64,000 nt of DNA, from contig NZ_QJJJ01000022.1 in assembly GCF_003201865.1 (NCBI RefSeq), positions 1 through 64,000 of the forward strand. The letters run 5' to 3'. The notes beneath the pieces were generated by a model. It did not search any database. It was not told where the DNA came from and saw nothing but the letters and a program-made list of their open reading frames with translations. The DNA is from Methylobacterium sp. B4 (GTDB lineage Bacteria; Pseudomonadota; Alphaproteobacteria; Rhizobiales; Beijerinckiaceae). Positions 46,555 through 54,783 of this stretch are shown in pieces; within the stretch, counting starts at the first letter, position 1, and each line of letters begins with the position of its first letter. A program made the position numbers and the translations under genes.

Positions 46555-47562
46555 ATGAGCATCGCGATCGTCGGCGCCGGCGCCATCGGCGGCTATCTTG
46601 GGGTCAGGCTGGCGGAGGCCGGCGAGGACGTCACCTTCATCGCCCGCTCGAACGCGGACGCGATCAAGGCCGACGGCATGCGGCTGATCGAGGAGGACGG
46701 CACCGAGATCCACTCCAAGTCCGTCAAGGCTACCCGCTCCATGCAGGAGGCGGGCGTGCACGAGGTCGTGCTGCTGACCGTGAAGGCGCATCAGGTCCGC
46801 CCGATCGCCGCGGATCTGAAGCACCTGATCGGCCCCGACACCGTCGTGGTGACGATGCAGAACGGCATCCCGTGGTGGTACTTCATGGGCGGCCATGGCG
46901 GCGAGTATGCCGGCACCCGACTCGAGAGCGCGGATCCCGGCGGGCTGATCGCCGACAACCTCGACCCCAAGCACGTGATCGGCTCGGTGGTGTACCCCGC
47001 CACGGTGCTCACCGACCCCGGCACCGTGAAGGTGATCGAGGGCAACCGCTTCGGCCTGGGCGAACTCGACGGCTCGAAGTCGGAGCGGGTGCTCGCCCTC
47101 TCCCAGCGGCTCGCCAAGGGCGGCTTCCGCGCGCCCGTCACCAACGACATCCGCGCCGAGATCTGGCTCAAGCTGTGGGGTAACCTCAGTTTCAACCCGA
47201 TCTCCGCGCTGACCCACGCGACGCTCGAGGACATCTGCCGCTTCCCCGACACCCGGGCGATCGCCGCCGAGATGATGCGCGAGGCCGAGATCATCGCGAA
47301 CAAGCTCGGCGTCACCTTCCGGCTCGGCATCGACAAGCGGATCGCGGGCGCCGAGAAGGTCGGGCCTCACAAGACCTCGATGCTTCAGGACGTGGAGGCA
47401 GGCCGCCCGATCGAGCTGGAGGCGCTGGTCGGCTCCGTGATCGAGCTCGGCCGTCTCACCAACACGCCGACCCCGCATATCGACACCGTCTTCGCCCTGA
47501 TGCGGCTGCTGGCCCAGAGCCTGGAGCGCGCTCAGGGTCGCCTCGCGATCCAGGGAGCGTGA
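46555..47562 (+). CDS. panE2: PanE2-type oxalyl-CoA reductase (ketopantoate reductase family)
   Basis: 335 residues with the ApbA/PanE architecture: NADPH-binding GAGAIGGYLGVRLAEAG from residue 7, VVTMQNGIPWWYFMGGHGG, and the C-terminal helical domain with the catalytic-type lysine in WLKLWGNLSFNPISAL. In Methylorubrum extorquens AM1, panE2, once annotated as 2-dehydropantoate 2-reductase, was shown to encode oxalyl-CoA reductase, which makes glyoxylate. The context here (oxalate antiporter upstream, CoA ligase 2 bases downstream) supports that role rather than pantothenate synthesis. Confidence 0.85.
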   Translation: MSIAIVGAGAIGGYLGVRLAEAGEDVTFIARSNADAIKADGMRLIEEDGTEIHSKSVKATRSMQEAGVHEVVLLTVKAHQVRPIAADLKHLIGPDTVVVTMQNGIPWWYFMGGHGGEYAGTRLESADPGGLIADNLDPKHVIGSVVYPATVLTDPGTVKVIEGNRFGLGELDGSKSERVLALSQRLAKGGFRAPVTNDIRAEIWLKLWGNLSFNPISALTHATLEDICRFPDTRAIAAEMMREAEIIANKLGVTFRLGIDKRIAGAEKVGPHKTSMLQDVEAGRPIELEALVGSVIELGRLTNTPTPHIDTVFALMRLLAQSLERAQGRLAIQGA

Positions 47563-47564
47563 CG

Positions 47565-49145
47565 ATGCTTCTGCCCGAAACTTCCGCCCTTCCCCCCGTC
47601 GAGTCCAAGGAGGCCAACGTGGCCGCGACCACTCTCCACGAGCTGATCCAGACCGGCGCCGACGCGGATCCCGCCCTGTCGAGCCCCGGCGGCGTGCCGC
47701 TGAGCTTCCAGGCCCTGCGCGCGCTGACCGAGCGGACGGTCGCCGACCTCAACGCCCGCGGCATCGGCCGTGGTGACCGCGTCGCGATCGTGCTGCCGAA
47801 CGGACCCGAGATGGCGAGCGCCTTCATCGCGGTGGCCGCCGGCACCACCTCGGCGCCGCTGAACCCGAGCTACAAGGCCGACGAGTTCGAATTCTACATG
47901 AGCGACCTCGGGGCCAAGCTCCTGCTGGTCGCCGAGGGCTCCGAGACGCCCGCGATCGCGGTCGCGGAGAAGCTCGGCGTGCCTGTGGCCCGCCTCCGGC
48001 CTGCCCCCGAAGAGGGCGCGGGCAGCTTCACCCTCCACTTTGCCGACGACGCGACGAGCGAGCCCGCCCGCGGCGGCCGCGCCGAGGCGGACGACATCGC
48101 CCTGGTGCTGCACACCTCCGGCACCACCTCGCGGCCCAAGATCGTGCCGCTGACGCAGCGCAACGTCTGCGCCTCGGCGCGCAACATCCGCACCGCTCTG
48201 CAGTTCACGGCGGAGGATCGCGGCCTCAACATCATGCCGCTGTTCCACATCCACGGCCTGATCGCCGGCATCCTGGCGCCGCTCTCGGCGGGCGGTCAGG
48301 TCTCCTGCACGCCGGGCTTCAATGCCCTGAAGTTCTTCGGTTGGATGGATGAGGTGCGCCCCACTTGGTACACCGGCGTGCCGACGATGCATCAGGCGAT
48401 CCTGGGCCGCGCCGCCCGCAACAAGGAGACCATCGCCAGGAACCCGCTGCGGTTCATCCGCTCCTCCTCCTCGTCCCTGCCGCCGCAGGTGATGAACGAA
48501 CTGGAGGAGACGTTCTCCGCGCCGGTGATCGAGGCCTACGGCATGACCGAGGCTGCCCACCAGATGGCCTCGAACCCGCTGCCGCCGAAGCCCCATTATG
48601 CCGGCTCGGTCGGCCTCGCGGCCGGTCCGGAGATCGCCGTGGTCGATCACGACGGCGAGCCGCTGCCCGCCGGCGAGACCGGCGAGATCGTCATCCGGGG
48701 CGACAACGTGATGAAGGGCTACGAGAACAACGACAAGGCCAATGCCGACGCCTTCACGCGGCAGGGCTGGTTCCGCACGGGCGACCAGGGCGTGCTGTCG
48801 CCGGAGGGCTACCTCTCGATCACCGGGCGCCTGAAGGAGATCATCAACCGCGGCGGCGAGAAGATCTCCCCGCGCGAGGTGGACGAGGTCCTGATGGATC
48901 ACCCGGCGGTGTCCCAATGCGTCACCTTCGCCGTGCCGCACGACAAGCTCGGCGAAGATGTCGCCGCCGCGATCGTGCTGCGCGAGGGCGTCGAGGCGGT
49001 CGAAAAGGACATCCGCGGCTTTGCCTCGGAGCGTCTGGCCGCCTTCAAGGTGCCCGCCAAGATCCTGATCCTCGACGAAATTCCCAAGGGCGCCACCGGC
49101 AAGCTCCAGCGGATCGGACTGGCGCAGAAGCTCGGACTGGTCTGA
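47565..49145 (+). CDS. oxalate-CoA ligase (acyl-CoA synthetase family)
   Basis: 526 residues of the adenylate-forming superfamily. The P-loop LHTSGTTSRPKIVPLTQRN (about residue 184), the A5 motif YGMTEAAHQMASNP, the hinge WFRTGDQGVLSPEGYLSITG and the catalytic C-terminal lysine in PKGATGKLQRIGL are all present. The sequence follows the plant AAE3/bacterial oxalyl-CoA synthetase type. It activates oxalate with ATP and CoA, providing the substrate for the PanE2-type reductase encoded 2 bases upstream. ATG 47565. Confidence 0.88.
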   Translation: MLLPETSALPPVESKEANVAATTLHELIQTGADADPALSSPGGVPLSFQALRALTERTVADLNARGIGRGDRVAIVLPNGPEMASAFIAVAAGTTSAPLNPSYKADEFEFYMSDLGAKLLLVAEGSETPAIAVAEKLGVPVARLRPAPEEGAGSFTLHFADDATSEPARGGRAEADDIALVLHTSGTTSRPKIVPLTQRNVCASARNIRTALQFTAEDRGLNIMPLFHIHGLIAGILAPLSAGGQVSCTPGFNALKFFGWMDEVRPTWYTGVPTMHQAILGRAARNKETIARNPLRFIRSSSSSLPPQVMNELEETFSAPVIEAYGMTEAAHQMASNPLPPKPHYAGSVGLAAGPEIAVVDHDGEPLPAGETGEIVIRGDNVMKGYENNDKANADAFTRQGWFRTGDQGVLSPEGYLSITGRLKEIINRGGEKISPREVDEVLMDHPAVSQCVTFAVPHDKLGEDVAAAIVLREGVEAVEKDIRGFASERLAAFKVPAKILILDEIPKGATGKLQRIGLAQKLGLV

Positions 49146-49153
49146 ACCTCGGG

Positions 49154-49186
49154 GCGACCCGGGCACCGACGCGGTGCCCGGGTCGC
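49154..49186 (+). terminator. strong hairpin at the end of the oxalate operon
   Basis: GCGACCCGGGCACC, loop GACGC, GGTGCCCGGGTCGC: a perfect 14-bp stem, 8 bases after the stop, followed by TTCC. Confidence 0.8.
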
Positions 49187-49225
49187 TTCCGCAAGCAAGG
49201 CTTGGGCGCTCATCCCGACAGCGAA

Positions 49226-49267
49226 AAACGAGAAAGGGCCGGCGGATGCACCGCCGGCCCTTTTCTC
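49226..49267. terminator. bidirectional terminator
   Basis: GGGCCGGCGG, loop ATGCA, CCGCCGGCCC, then TTTTCT on the plus strand; on the minus strand an AAAAACGAGAAA tract gives the T run. It serves the oxalate operon and the convergent hypothetical gene. Confidence 0.85.
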
Positions 49268-49288
49268 ATTCACGCGACCGGGGAGAAC

Positions 49289-49570
49289 TCAGTTCCGGGC
49301 GGCCATCATGTCGTGGGAGAGTACGGTGAGCTTGCCGATCAGGCTCGCCACGTCGCCGTGGGCGCAGGACCACTGCGTGCCGATGGCGCTGCCGTCGTTC
49401 GAGACCGAGACTACGGCCACCGAGCGCAGCTTGCCCTCGCGGGCGAGCTTGAGCTGGTCCTGAAGCACCTCGATGATCGAGGCGACGTTCTCGTCGGCCA
49501 CGGCGTCCGCGGCGGCGGCGGGGAAGGGGACCACGTTGGCGTCGTTGAGGGCGCGTTCGAACTTGGACAT
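49289..49570 (-). CDS. hypothetical 93-residue protein
   Basis: Soluble, acidic. MSKFERALNDANVVPFPAAA is followed by a helix-strand pattern (SIIEVLQDQLKLAREGKLRS, VAVVSVSNDGSAIGTQWSC). Its ATG directly follows the TGA of the upstream small gene (TGAATG), so the two are coupled. The GSAIGTQWSCAHGDVASLIG stretch looks conserved. No family is recognised. Confidence 0.7.
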   Translation of the reverse strand: MSKFERALNDANVVPFPAAAADAVADENVASIIEVLQDQLKLAREGKLRSVAVVSVSNDGSAIGTQWSCAHGDVASLIGKLTVLSHDMMAARN

Positions 49571-49798
49571 TCAGGCAACTCGACGATGCTTGAGGGAGGT
49601 GCGGCCGAGGGGGCCGGCCTGGAGACGATCCACGAGGTAGGCGAGGCGGTCGGGCAGGGCGCCGTCCTTCTCGACCGAGAGGCGTTTGCCGATCGCGTAG
49701 GCGACACCCTTGGTCACCTTTCCGACGGAGAGCCCCTCGATGCGGGGTGCCGCCTGCAGTCGGTCCGTTCGGTCAGTGTCGGCGCTCGGATCAGCCAT
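49571..49798 (-). CDS. hypothetical 75-residue protein
   Basis: ATG 49798 has an excellent GAGGAAGCG site; an in-frame ATG at 49825 would add nine residues. The product (MADPSADTDRTDRLQAAPRI...) has a central SVGKVTKGVAYAIGKRLSVE and a basic C terminus (LGRTSLKHRRVA). The stop abuts the ATG of the next gene. Function unknown. Confidence 0.6.
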   Translation of the reverse strand: MADPSADTDRTDRLQAAPRIEGLSVGKVTKGVAYAIGKRLSVEKDGALPDRLAYLVDRLQAGPLGRTSLKHRRVA

Positions 49799-49928
49799 CG
49801 CTTCCTCGCTCTCGAACGATTGCATGGCTTCGATCCTGCGCGCCGCATTCGGTCATGAAAATGGCGCCGGACCGGTCACGCTTGCGCATTTCCCTGACTG
49901 TGATGCGAAAGCGACAGTCGCCGCGACC

Positions 49929-50300
49929 TCAGCGGGGGTCCTTCCAGCCGGAACGGGTCGCCGCGGAAGCGCCCGTGCTGCCGGTGGTCTCGGCCCGGGT
50001 GATCTCCGGGCGGGAGGCGCGGACCGGAGGCTCGGCCATGGCGGCGCGGCGCGGGACGGCCCGCGCTTGGCGCCGGGCGGCACGCCCCCGGCGCGCGGAG
50101 CGGGGCCGGGCGCCGCTGTTCGAGCTGAGAACGCCGCCGGCCACCGCACCGACGACGGCGCCGACCGGTCCCGCCACGAGCGCGCCCGCGACGGCGCCCG
50201 CACCGACGCCCATCGCCGTCCGGTTCTCCGCTTGCGCGGGGGCGGACAGGCCGGCAAGCAGCGCGAGGCTGAGGCAGGCGCCCAGGCAGGTCTTTCGCAT
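49929..50300 (-). CDS. exported glycine-zipper protein
   Basis: 123 residues. Signal peptide MRKTCLGACLSLALLAGLSA, cleavage near PAQA. Then a glycine-zipper run with small residues every fourth position (MGVGAGAVAGALVAGPVGAV, VGAVAGGVL), typical of envelope-inserted helices. The C-terminal half is basic and disordered (ARPRSARRGRAARRQARAVP). Probably an envelope or stress-associated protein; no specific role known. Confidence 0.75.
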   Translation of the reverse strand: MRKTCLGACLSLALLAGLSAPAQAENRTAMGVGAGAVAGALVAGPVGAVVGAVAGGVLSSNSGARPRSARRGRAARRQARAVPRRAAMAEPPVRASRPEITRAETTGSTGASAATRSGWKDPR

Positions 50301-50410
50301 CCGGTTCGTCCCTTCGAAGAGAAGTGCAGGGACGCCCTTGGCGGTGGATCTTGACGAAAGGTTGACCTGATGTTGCGGGTAAACCTTGGCCGGACGAGGG
50401 AATCGTCCGT

Positions 50411-51631
50411 TCAAGCCGCGCTTGTTCTTGCTCGATCCTGAGCAGCGGTCGCCAGCGGCCGGCGCAAACCGAGCACCAGCGGCACCGTGAGGAGCGCGGT
50501 TCCGGCCGCGGCCAGCAGGCCCACCGCCGGTCCCGCCGCATCGCCGAGGAAGCCGTAGGCGATGGGTGCGAGACCGCCCGATCCGATCACCGCCGTGTAG
50601 AACAGGGCGAAGGCCCGGCCGACTTCGCCCCGCGGCGCGAGGTCGGGCACCGTTCCGTAGAGCACCGAGGAGGTGCCGTTGAGGACGACGCCGACGAGGG
50701 GAAGCAGGAACAGCGTCGGCCCGAGCGGCAGAACGAGAAGCGTGGCGACGAGGAGGGCGGTGGCCGTCTCGGTGGCGACGACGCAGGGCAGGACGCCGAG
50801 GCGGTCCCCGAGCCAGCCGCACACCGCCTTGCCGAAGGCGCCGCCGGCAAAGACCAGGGCGAGGGCGAGCCCCGTGGTCGTGCCCGTGCCGCCCTTGGCC
50901 TCCAGCAGGAAGGGCAGGAACAGCAGGGTTCCCATCCGCGTGGCCGTGTCGAGGGCGCCGACCGTCATCAGCAGGCCAAAGCCCGAGTTCCGGCCTCCTG
51001 CCCGCTGCTCCCGCGGGCCGGCCTCGGCGAGGCCGCCGGGGGGCAGCAGCCCGGCCAGGACCAGGGTCACGGCGATCCCGATTCCCGCCATCAGCCCGAC
51101 GACCGGCCGCCATGCGAGCAGGCCCAGCAGCAGGGCGACCAAGACGGGAAACAGCGATTTTCCGAGATCGCCCGCGAAATTGTAGATGCCGAGCGGCCCG
51201 CGGGCGCTGCCGCCATAGGCCTGCGCCACGAGGAGCGAGGCCCGCGGGTGCTGGATGCTCGCGCCGATGCCAGCGAGCACCAGTCCGCAGCACAGGCCGG
51301 TCAGGCTGCCGCTCAGTGCCATCACGCCGAAACCCGCCGCGGCGACGAGGGTCGAGAGGCCGAGGCTCACGCGGATCGGCAGCCGCGCCGCCCAGCGGTC
51401 GGCCGGCACCTGCAGCCCGCCCATGGTCGCGTAGTAGAGGCTCCGCAACACCGCGAGGCCGGCATAACCGAGGCCGAACTCCGCCTGCCAGACGGGCAGC
51501 AGCACATAGAGCAGGTCGGTGTAGCCGTCGTGAAGCCCGTGGGCGAGGCAGGCTCCGCCGAGGCTGCGCCGCCGCAGGCTGCGTGCGTCCGTCCCGGAGG
51601 GCGATTCGACCAGAAAGGCGGCTTGGCTCAC
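50411..51631 (-). CDS. MFS transporter (Fsr-like exporter)
   Basis: 406 residues, twelve membrane helices. The first helix region GACLAHGLHDGYTDLLYVLL and VWQAEFGLGYAGLAVLRSLY resemble the fosmidomycin-resistance (Fsr) branch of the major facilitator superfamily. Motif A-type loop DRWAARLPIRVSLG lies between helices 2 and 3. It probably exports small toxic molecules. Start is GTG 51631. The divergent LysR gene 118 bases away is the likely regulator. Confidence 0.85.
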   Translation of the reverse strand: MSQAAFLVESPSGTDARSLRRRSLGGACLAHGLHDGYTDLLYVLLPVWQAEFGLGYAGLAVLRSLYYATMGGLQVPADRWAARLPIRVSLGLSTLVAAAGFGVMALSGSLTGLCCGLVLAGIGASIQHPRASLLVAQAYGGSARGPLGIYNFAGDLGKSLFPVLVALLLGLLAWRPVVGLMAGIGIAVTLVLAGLLPPGGLAEAGPREQRAGGRNSGFGLLMTVGALDTATRMGTLLFLPFLLEAKGGTGTTTGLALALVFAGGAFGKAVCGWLGDRLGVLPCVVATETATALLVATLLVLPLGPTLFLLPLVGVVLNGTSSVLYGTVPDLAPRGEVGRAFALFYTAVIGSGGLAPIAYGFLGDAAGPAVGLLAAAGTALLTVPLVLGLRRPLATAAQDRARTSAA

Positions 51632-51673
51632 GCGAAACGACTCCGGCTTGCGATGTCCGGCTCTTCTAAATGC

Positions 51674-51709
51674 GTGAGCTCTGCGCGATGAGACTCGCTG
51701 AACTCACGG
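51674..51709. promoter_or_regulatory. divergent LysR/MFS control region
   Basis: CGTGAG at 51674-51679 and CTCACG at 51704-51709 form a 36-base inverted repeat; a third CTCACGG is at 51725-51731. Spaced repeats of this kind in a gap of 118 bases between a LysR gene and its divergent target are typical binding sites. Confidence 0.45.
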
Positions 51710-51749
51710 GTTCTGTGCGCTATCCTCACGGTTTGCAAGGAGGACCGGA

Positions 51750-52649
51750 ATGCGCCGCCTGCCGCCGCTCCACGCGCTGCACGTGTTCGAAGTCGCGGCC
51801 CGGGCTGGGAGCTACGCGCAGGCCGGGCTTGAACTCGGGCTGACGCACGGCGCAGTCAGCCGGCAGATCGCGGCCCTGGAGGGTTGGCTCGGCCAGCGCC
51901 TGTTCGTGCGGGTCGGGCGCCGGATGGTGGCGACGCCGGCGGCCCGGGTCTTCGCGCAGGAGATCAGCCTGTCCTTCGACCGCCTGACGGCGGCGGCCGA
52001 GGCCTGCGGGCGGCCGCAGGCGCCGCGGGTTCTCAAGGTCAGCGCGCCGTCGAGCTTCGCCATGCGCTGGCTGATCCCGCGTCTCGACGGCTTCCACGCC
52101 GCGCGTCCCGGCACCGAGGTCGCGGTCACCACCACTACGTCGCTGCAGGACGCCCTGCGCGGCGGCTTCGATCTGGCGATCCGGCGCGGTCCCGAGCCCT
52201 GGCCGCAGCACCGCGCGGTGCCCTTCCTGGACGAGGCCGACACCCTGGTGGCGAGCCCCGCATTGCTGGCGCGCAGGCCGCTCTCCGCCTTGCGCGACCT
52301 CGAAGGCCACGTTCTGCTCGGCACCGAGACGCGGCCGGGCGATTGGCCCGACTGGCTCGCCGCCGCCGGGATGCCGCGGCCCGGCGGCGTCCGTCGCCGG
52401 GTCTTCGACCATTTCTTCGTGACGCTCCAGGCGATCGAGGACGGCGGCGGCCTCGGCATCGGGCCGTTCCCGGTGCTCGAGCGCGCCGTCGCCGACGGCC
52501 GGCTCGCCGTGCCCTTCCCGGAGATCCGGGTCGCGCGGCCGGGCTACTTCGTGCTGACGCCCTACGACGCCGACAAATCGCCCGCGCTCACCGCTTTCGT
52601 CGAGTGGCTCGTAGCCGAGGGGGCGTCCGCCCTCACAATTCTCCGGTGA
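51750..52649 (+). CDS. LysR-family regulator (GcvA-like)
   Basis: 299 residues. The N-terminal winged helix-turn-helix is HALHVFEVAARAGSYAQAGL then LTHGAVSRQIAALEGWLGQR; the effector-binding domain has SAPSSFAMRWLIPRLDGFHA and GPFPVLERAVADGRLAVPFP. The form follows the GcvA/AmpR branch. An excellent AAGGAGG precedes ATG 51750. It is divergent from the MFS exporter gene, which it probably controls. Its 3' end overlaps the convergent tautomerase gene by 17 bases. Confidence 0.92.
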   Translation: MRRLPPLHALHVFEVAARAGSYAQAGLELGLTHGAVSRQIAALEGWLGQRLFVRVGRRMVATPAARVFAQEISLSFDRLTAAAEACGRPQAPRVLKVSAPSSFAMRWLIPRLDGFHAARPGTEVAVTTTTSLQDALRGGFDLAIRRGPEPWPQHRAVPFLDEADTLVASPALLARRPLSALRDLEGHVLLGTETRPGDWPDWLAAAGMPRPGGVRRRVFDHFFVTLQAIEDGGGLGIGPFPVLERAVADGRLAVPFPEIRVARPGYFVLTPYDADKSPALTAFVEWLVAEGASALTILR

Positions 52650-53022
52650 GGAACTGCGCCCGCCCGTGCCCGAAGGACCAATCCTCGTCCGTGTTCTCCA
52701 CGGTCGAGACCATGACATCGGACGGGGCGATGCCGCAGGCGGCCTCCAGCTTCTCGGTCAGCAGGCGGTAGAACAGCTCCTTCTTTTCGCGGCCTCGCGG
52801 CCGGGTGATCATCTGCACGACGATGACGTCCCGCGTGCGGGGGATGCCGAGCCCGGTATCCTCGACGATCATCCGCGAGGGCTTGTGCTCGGTGACGATC
52901 TGGTAGCGGTCGCCGGGCGGGACTTGGAAGGCTTCGAGCATCGCCGCGTGGGCCGCGTCCAGCAGGGCCTTCAACTCGTCATCGGTCCGGCCCTCGATCA
53001 GATCGAAGCGCAGCAGGGGCAT
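52633..53022 (-). CDS. tautomerase-family protein
   Basis: 129 residues with Pro immediately after the initiator Met (MPLLRFDLIEGRTDDELKAL), the catalytic N-terminal proline of the tautomerase superfamily. The length and the GDRYQIVTEHKPSRMIVEDT and RPRGREKKELFYRLLTEKLE blocks fit the malonate-semialdehyde-decarboxylase-like/tautomerase_2 group. It probably tautomerises or hydrates a small keto acid; substrate unknown. ATG 53022 has CGGAG. An upstream in-frame start near 53040 would hide the proline. Confidence 0.9.
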   Translation of the reverse strand: MPLLRFDLIEGRTDDELKALLDAAHAAMLEAFQVPPGDRYQIVTEHKPSRMIVEDTGLGIPRTRDVIVVQMITRPRGREKKELFYRLLTEKLEAACGIAPSDVMVSTVENTDEDWSFGHGRAQFLTGEL

Positions 53023-53209
53023 CGGGATCACTCCGGTCATACGGGAAATGCGCCCTCTGGCGGTCGCCGGGCACACGCGGTTAAGTAGCCCCGCTTCCGG
53101 TCGCTTCCACTCGACCCGGATTTTTCGTATTATGCATACAAAGTGAGGGTGGACGGGCGGAGGGCTCTTCAACCCACCCCGCAACTGCCCACGGTCGAGG
53201 AGAAGAGCG

Positions 53210-54100
53210 ATGTCCGATTTGCGGTTGCGCCGCAGCGTTCTGTACATGCCGGGTTCGAACCCGCGCGCCCTCGAAAAGGCAAAGACGCTGCCCGCCGATT
53301 CGCTGATCCTCGATCTCGAGGATGCGGTGGCTTCCGAGGAGAAGGAGCGCGCCCGCGAGCAGGTCTGCGCAGCGGTGAAGGGCGGCGGCTACGGCCATCG
53401 CGAGCTCGTGATCCGGGTGAACGCGCCGCAGACCCCTTGGGGCGATGCCGACCTGCGCGCGGCGATCGAGGCCAAGCCCGACGCGATCCTGATGCCGAAG
53501 GTGTCCTCGCCGGCCGTGCTCGAGAGCATCGCCGACACCCTCGAAGCGCTCGAAGCGCCCGAATCCATCGCCATCTGGGCGATGATCGAGACGCCGGCGG
53601 CGATCCTCAACATCCACGACATCGCCAAGGCACGCCGCGACCGCCGCAACCGGCTCACCTGCTTCGTGCTCGGCACCAACGATCTGGCCAAGGACACCTG
53701 GGCGCAGTTGGTGCGGGGCCGTGTGCCGATGCTGCCCTGGATGATGTTCACGCTCGCCGCCGCACGGGCCGAAGGGCTGATCGTTCTCGACGGCGTCTGG
53801 AACGACATCTCCGATCCGGAAGGATGCCGCGAGGAGTGCCGACAGGCCCGCGACCTCGGCTTCGACGGCAAGACCCTGATCCACCCCAACCAGATCGAGC
53901 CAGCCAATACGTCCTTCGCGCCCACCGAGGAGGAGGTGCGCCGCGCCCGGCTCGTGATCGACGCCTTCAACCTGCCGGAGAACGCCAAGCGCGCGGCGAT
54001 CAAGGTCGAGGGCCGCATGTACGAGCGCCAGCACATCAGCATGGCCCGCCGCGCGGTGATCTGGTCCGAGACCATCGCGGCGCGCGACGCGGCGGCCTGA
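53210..54100 (+). CDS. CitE-like CoA-ester lyase (HpcH/HpaI family)
   Basis: 296 residues. The CitE/malyl-CoA lyase pattern: RRSVLYMPGSNPRALEKAKT, LILDLEDAVASEEKERAR with the metal-binding acidic residues, VIRVNAPQTPWG, AIWAMIETPAAILNI with the metal-binding Glu and GKTLIHPNQIEPAN at the CoA end. No citrate lyase subunits are adjacent, so it acts alone on a CoA ester such as malyl-, citramalyl- or methylmalyl-CoA. It is distinct in context from the serine-cycle malyl-CoA lyase. GAGGAGAAG precedes ATG 53210. Confidence 0.9.
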   Translation: MSDLRLRRSVLYMPGSNPRALEKAKTLPADSLILDLEDAVASEEKERAREQVCAAVKGGGYGHRELVIRVNAPQTPWGDADLRAAIEAKPDAILMPKVSSPAVLESIADTLEALEAPESIAIWAMIETPAAILNIHDIAKARRDRRNRLTCFVLGTNDLAKDTWAQLVRGRVPMLPWMMFTLAAARAEGLIVLDGVWNDISDPEGCREECRQARDLGFDGKTLIHPNQIEPANTSFAPTEEEVRRARLVIDAFNLPENAKRAAIKVEGRMYERQHISMARRAVIWSETIAARDAAA

Positions 54101-54108
54101 AACGCGAA

Positions 54109-54139
54109 ACGGCCGCGCCCCTCGGAGGAGCGCGGCCGT
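54109..54139. terminator. hairpin between citE-like and Tyr/Gly-rich genes
   Basis: ACGGCCGCGC and GCGCGGCCGT form a 10-bp stem with further inner pairs (CCTC/GAGG). On the minus strand it is followed by GTTTCGCGTTTC, so it best serves the Tyr/Gly-rich gene; it may also stop the citE-like transcript. Confidence 0.6.
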
Positions 54140-54171
54140 GCCGTCACGCAGCGACGTGACGAAGAAGGATC

Positions 54172-54558
54172 TTACCAGCCGTAGCCGTAATCGTAGGCCG
54201 GGCCGCCCCAGGAATAGCCACCGTAGGCGCGGCGCGGGGCGTAGTAGCCGCCGTCGTAATAGCCGACGTTGCGGTAACCATAGCCGTAAGCGGGACGGGC
54301 GTAGCCGTAGCCATAGCCGGCAACCGGACGGGCATAGCCGTAGCCGCCGCCGTAACCGCCCCCGTAGCCGTAGCCGCCGTAACCGTAGCTGTTCGAGGCG
54401 GCGGCACCGAGAAGCGCGCCGGCCGCGAGACCGCCGACGACCCCGGCCGCAATCGCGCCACCGCCGCCACGGCCGCGCCAGCGGGCCTCGGCATCGGTCG
54501 AGGACAGGGCGCCCACGCCGAGCACGGCCACGGCGGACAGGATTGCGAGCTTCTTCAT
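54172..54558 (-). CDS. exported Tyr/Gly-rich repeat protein
   Basis: 128 residues. Signal peptide MKKLAILSAVAVLGVGALSS, then a short basic glycine-zipper (GGGGAIAAGVVGGLAAGALL) and a C-terminal half built of YGYGG and GYGYARP units rich in Tyr and Gly. Such low-complexity tails occur in surface or envelope proteins and can self-associate. ATG 54558 with GGAGAA; a TTG codon just upstream is not needed. Function unknown. Confidence 0.8.
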   Translation of the reverse strand: MKKLAILSAVAVLGVGALSSTDAEARWRGRGGGGAIAAGVVGGLAAGALLGAAASNSYGYGGYGYGGGYGGGYGYARPVAGYGYGYARPAYGYGYRNVGYYDGGYYAPRRAYGGYSWGGPAYDYGYGW

Positions 54559-54783
54559 CAAGGTTCTCCGATTGCGGTGGATCGCCGATCCAATGGCACC
54601 CCAACGAGCACACCCTGGAATCGGTTCACTCCCGATGTGATGAAGGTCACGCTATGTCCTGTCGCATGAACGAAGGTGCAAAGATCCGTTCATCCAATCG
54701 TCAGGCTCGGCTCCCGGGCCCTCGAGCCATTGTGACCACATTCCTGTCGGGGCCTAATCTTGGCCGTACAGAGCGATCGCGCC

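Noticed and set aside
46555-47562. Annotation as ketopantoate reductase for vitamin B5 synthesis
   Set aside because: The family is the same, but the neighbours are an oxalate antiporter and a CoA ligase, which fit the known oxalyl-CoA reductase role of PanE2.
54172-54558. CRISPR-like or tandem DNA repeat in the Tyr/Gly-rich gene
   Set aside because: The repetition is at the protein level with varied codons; there are no regular spacers.
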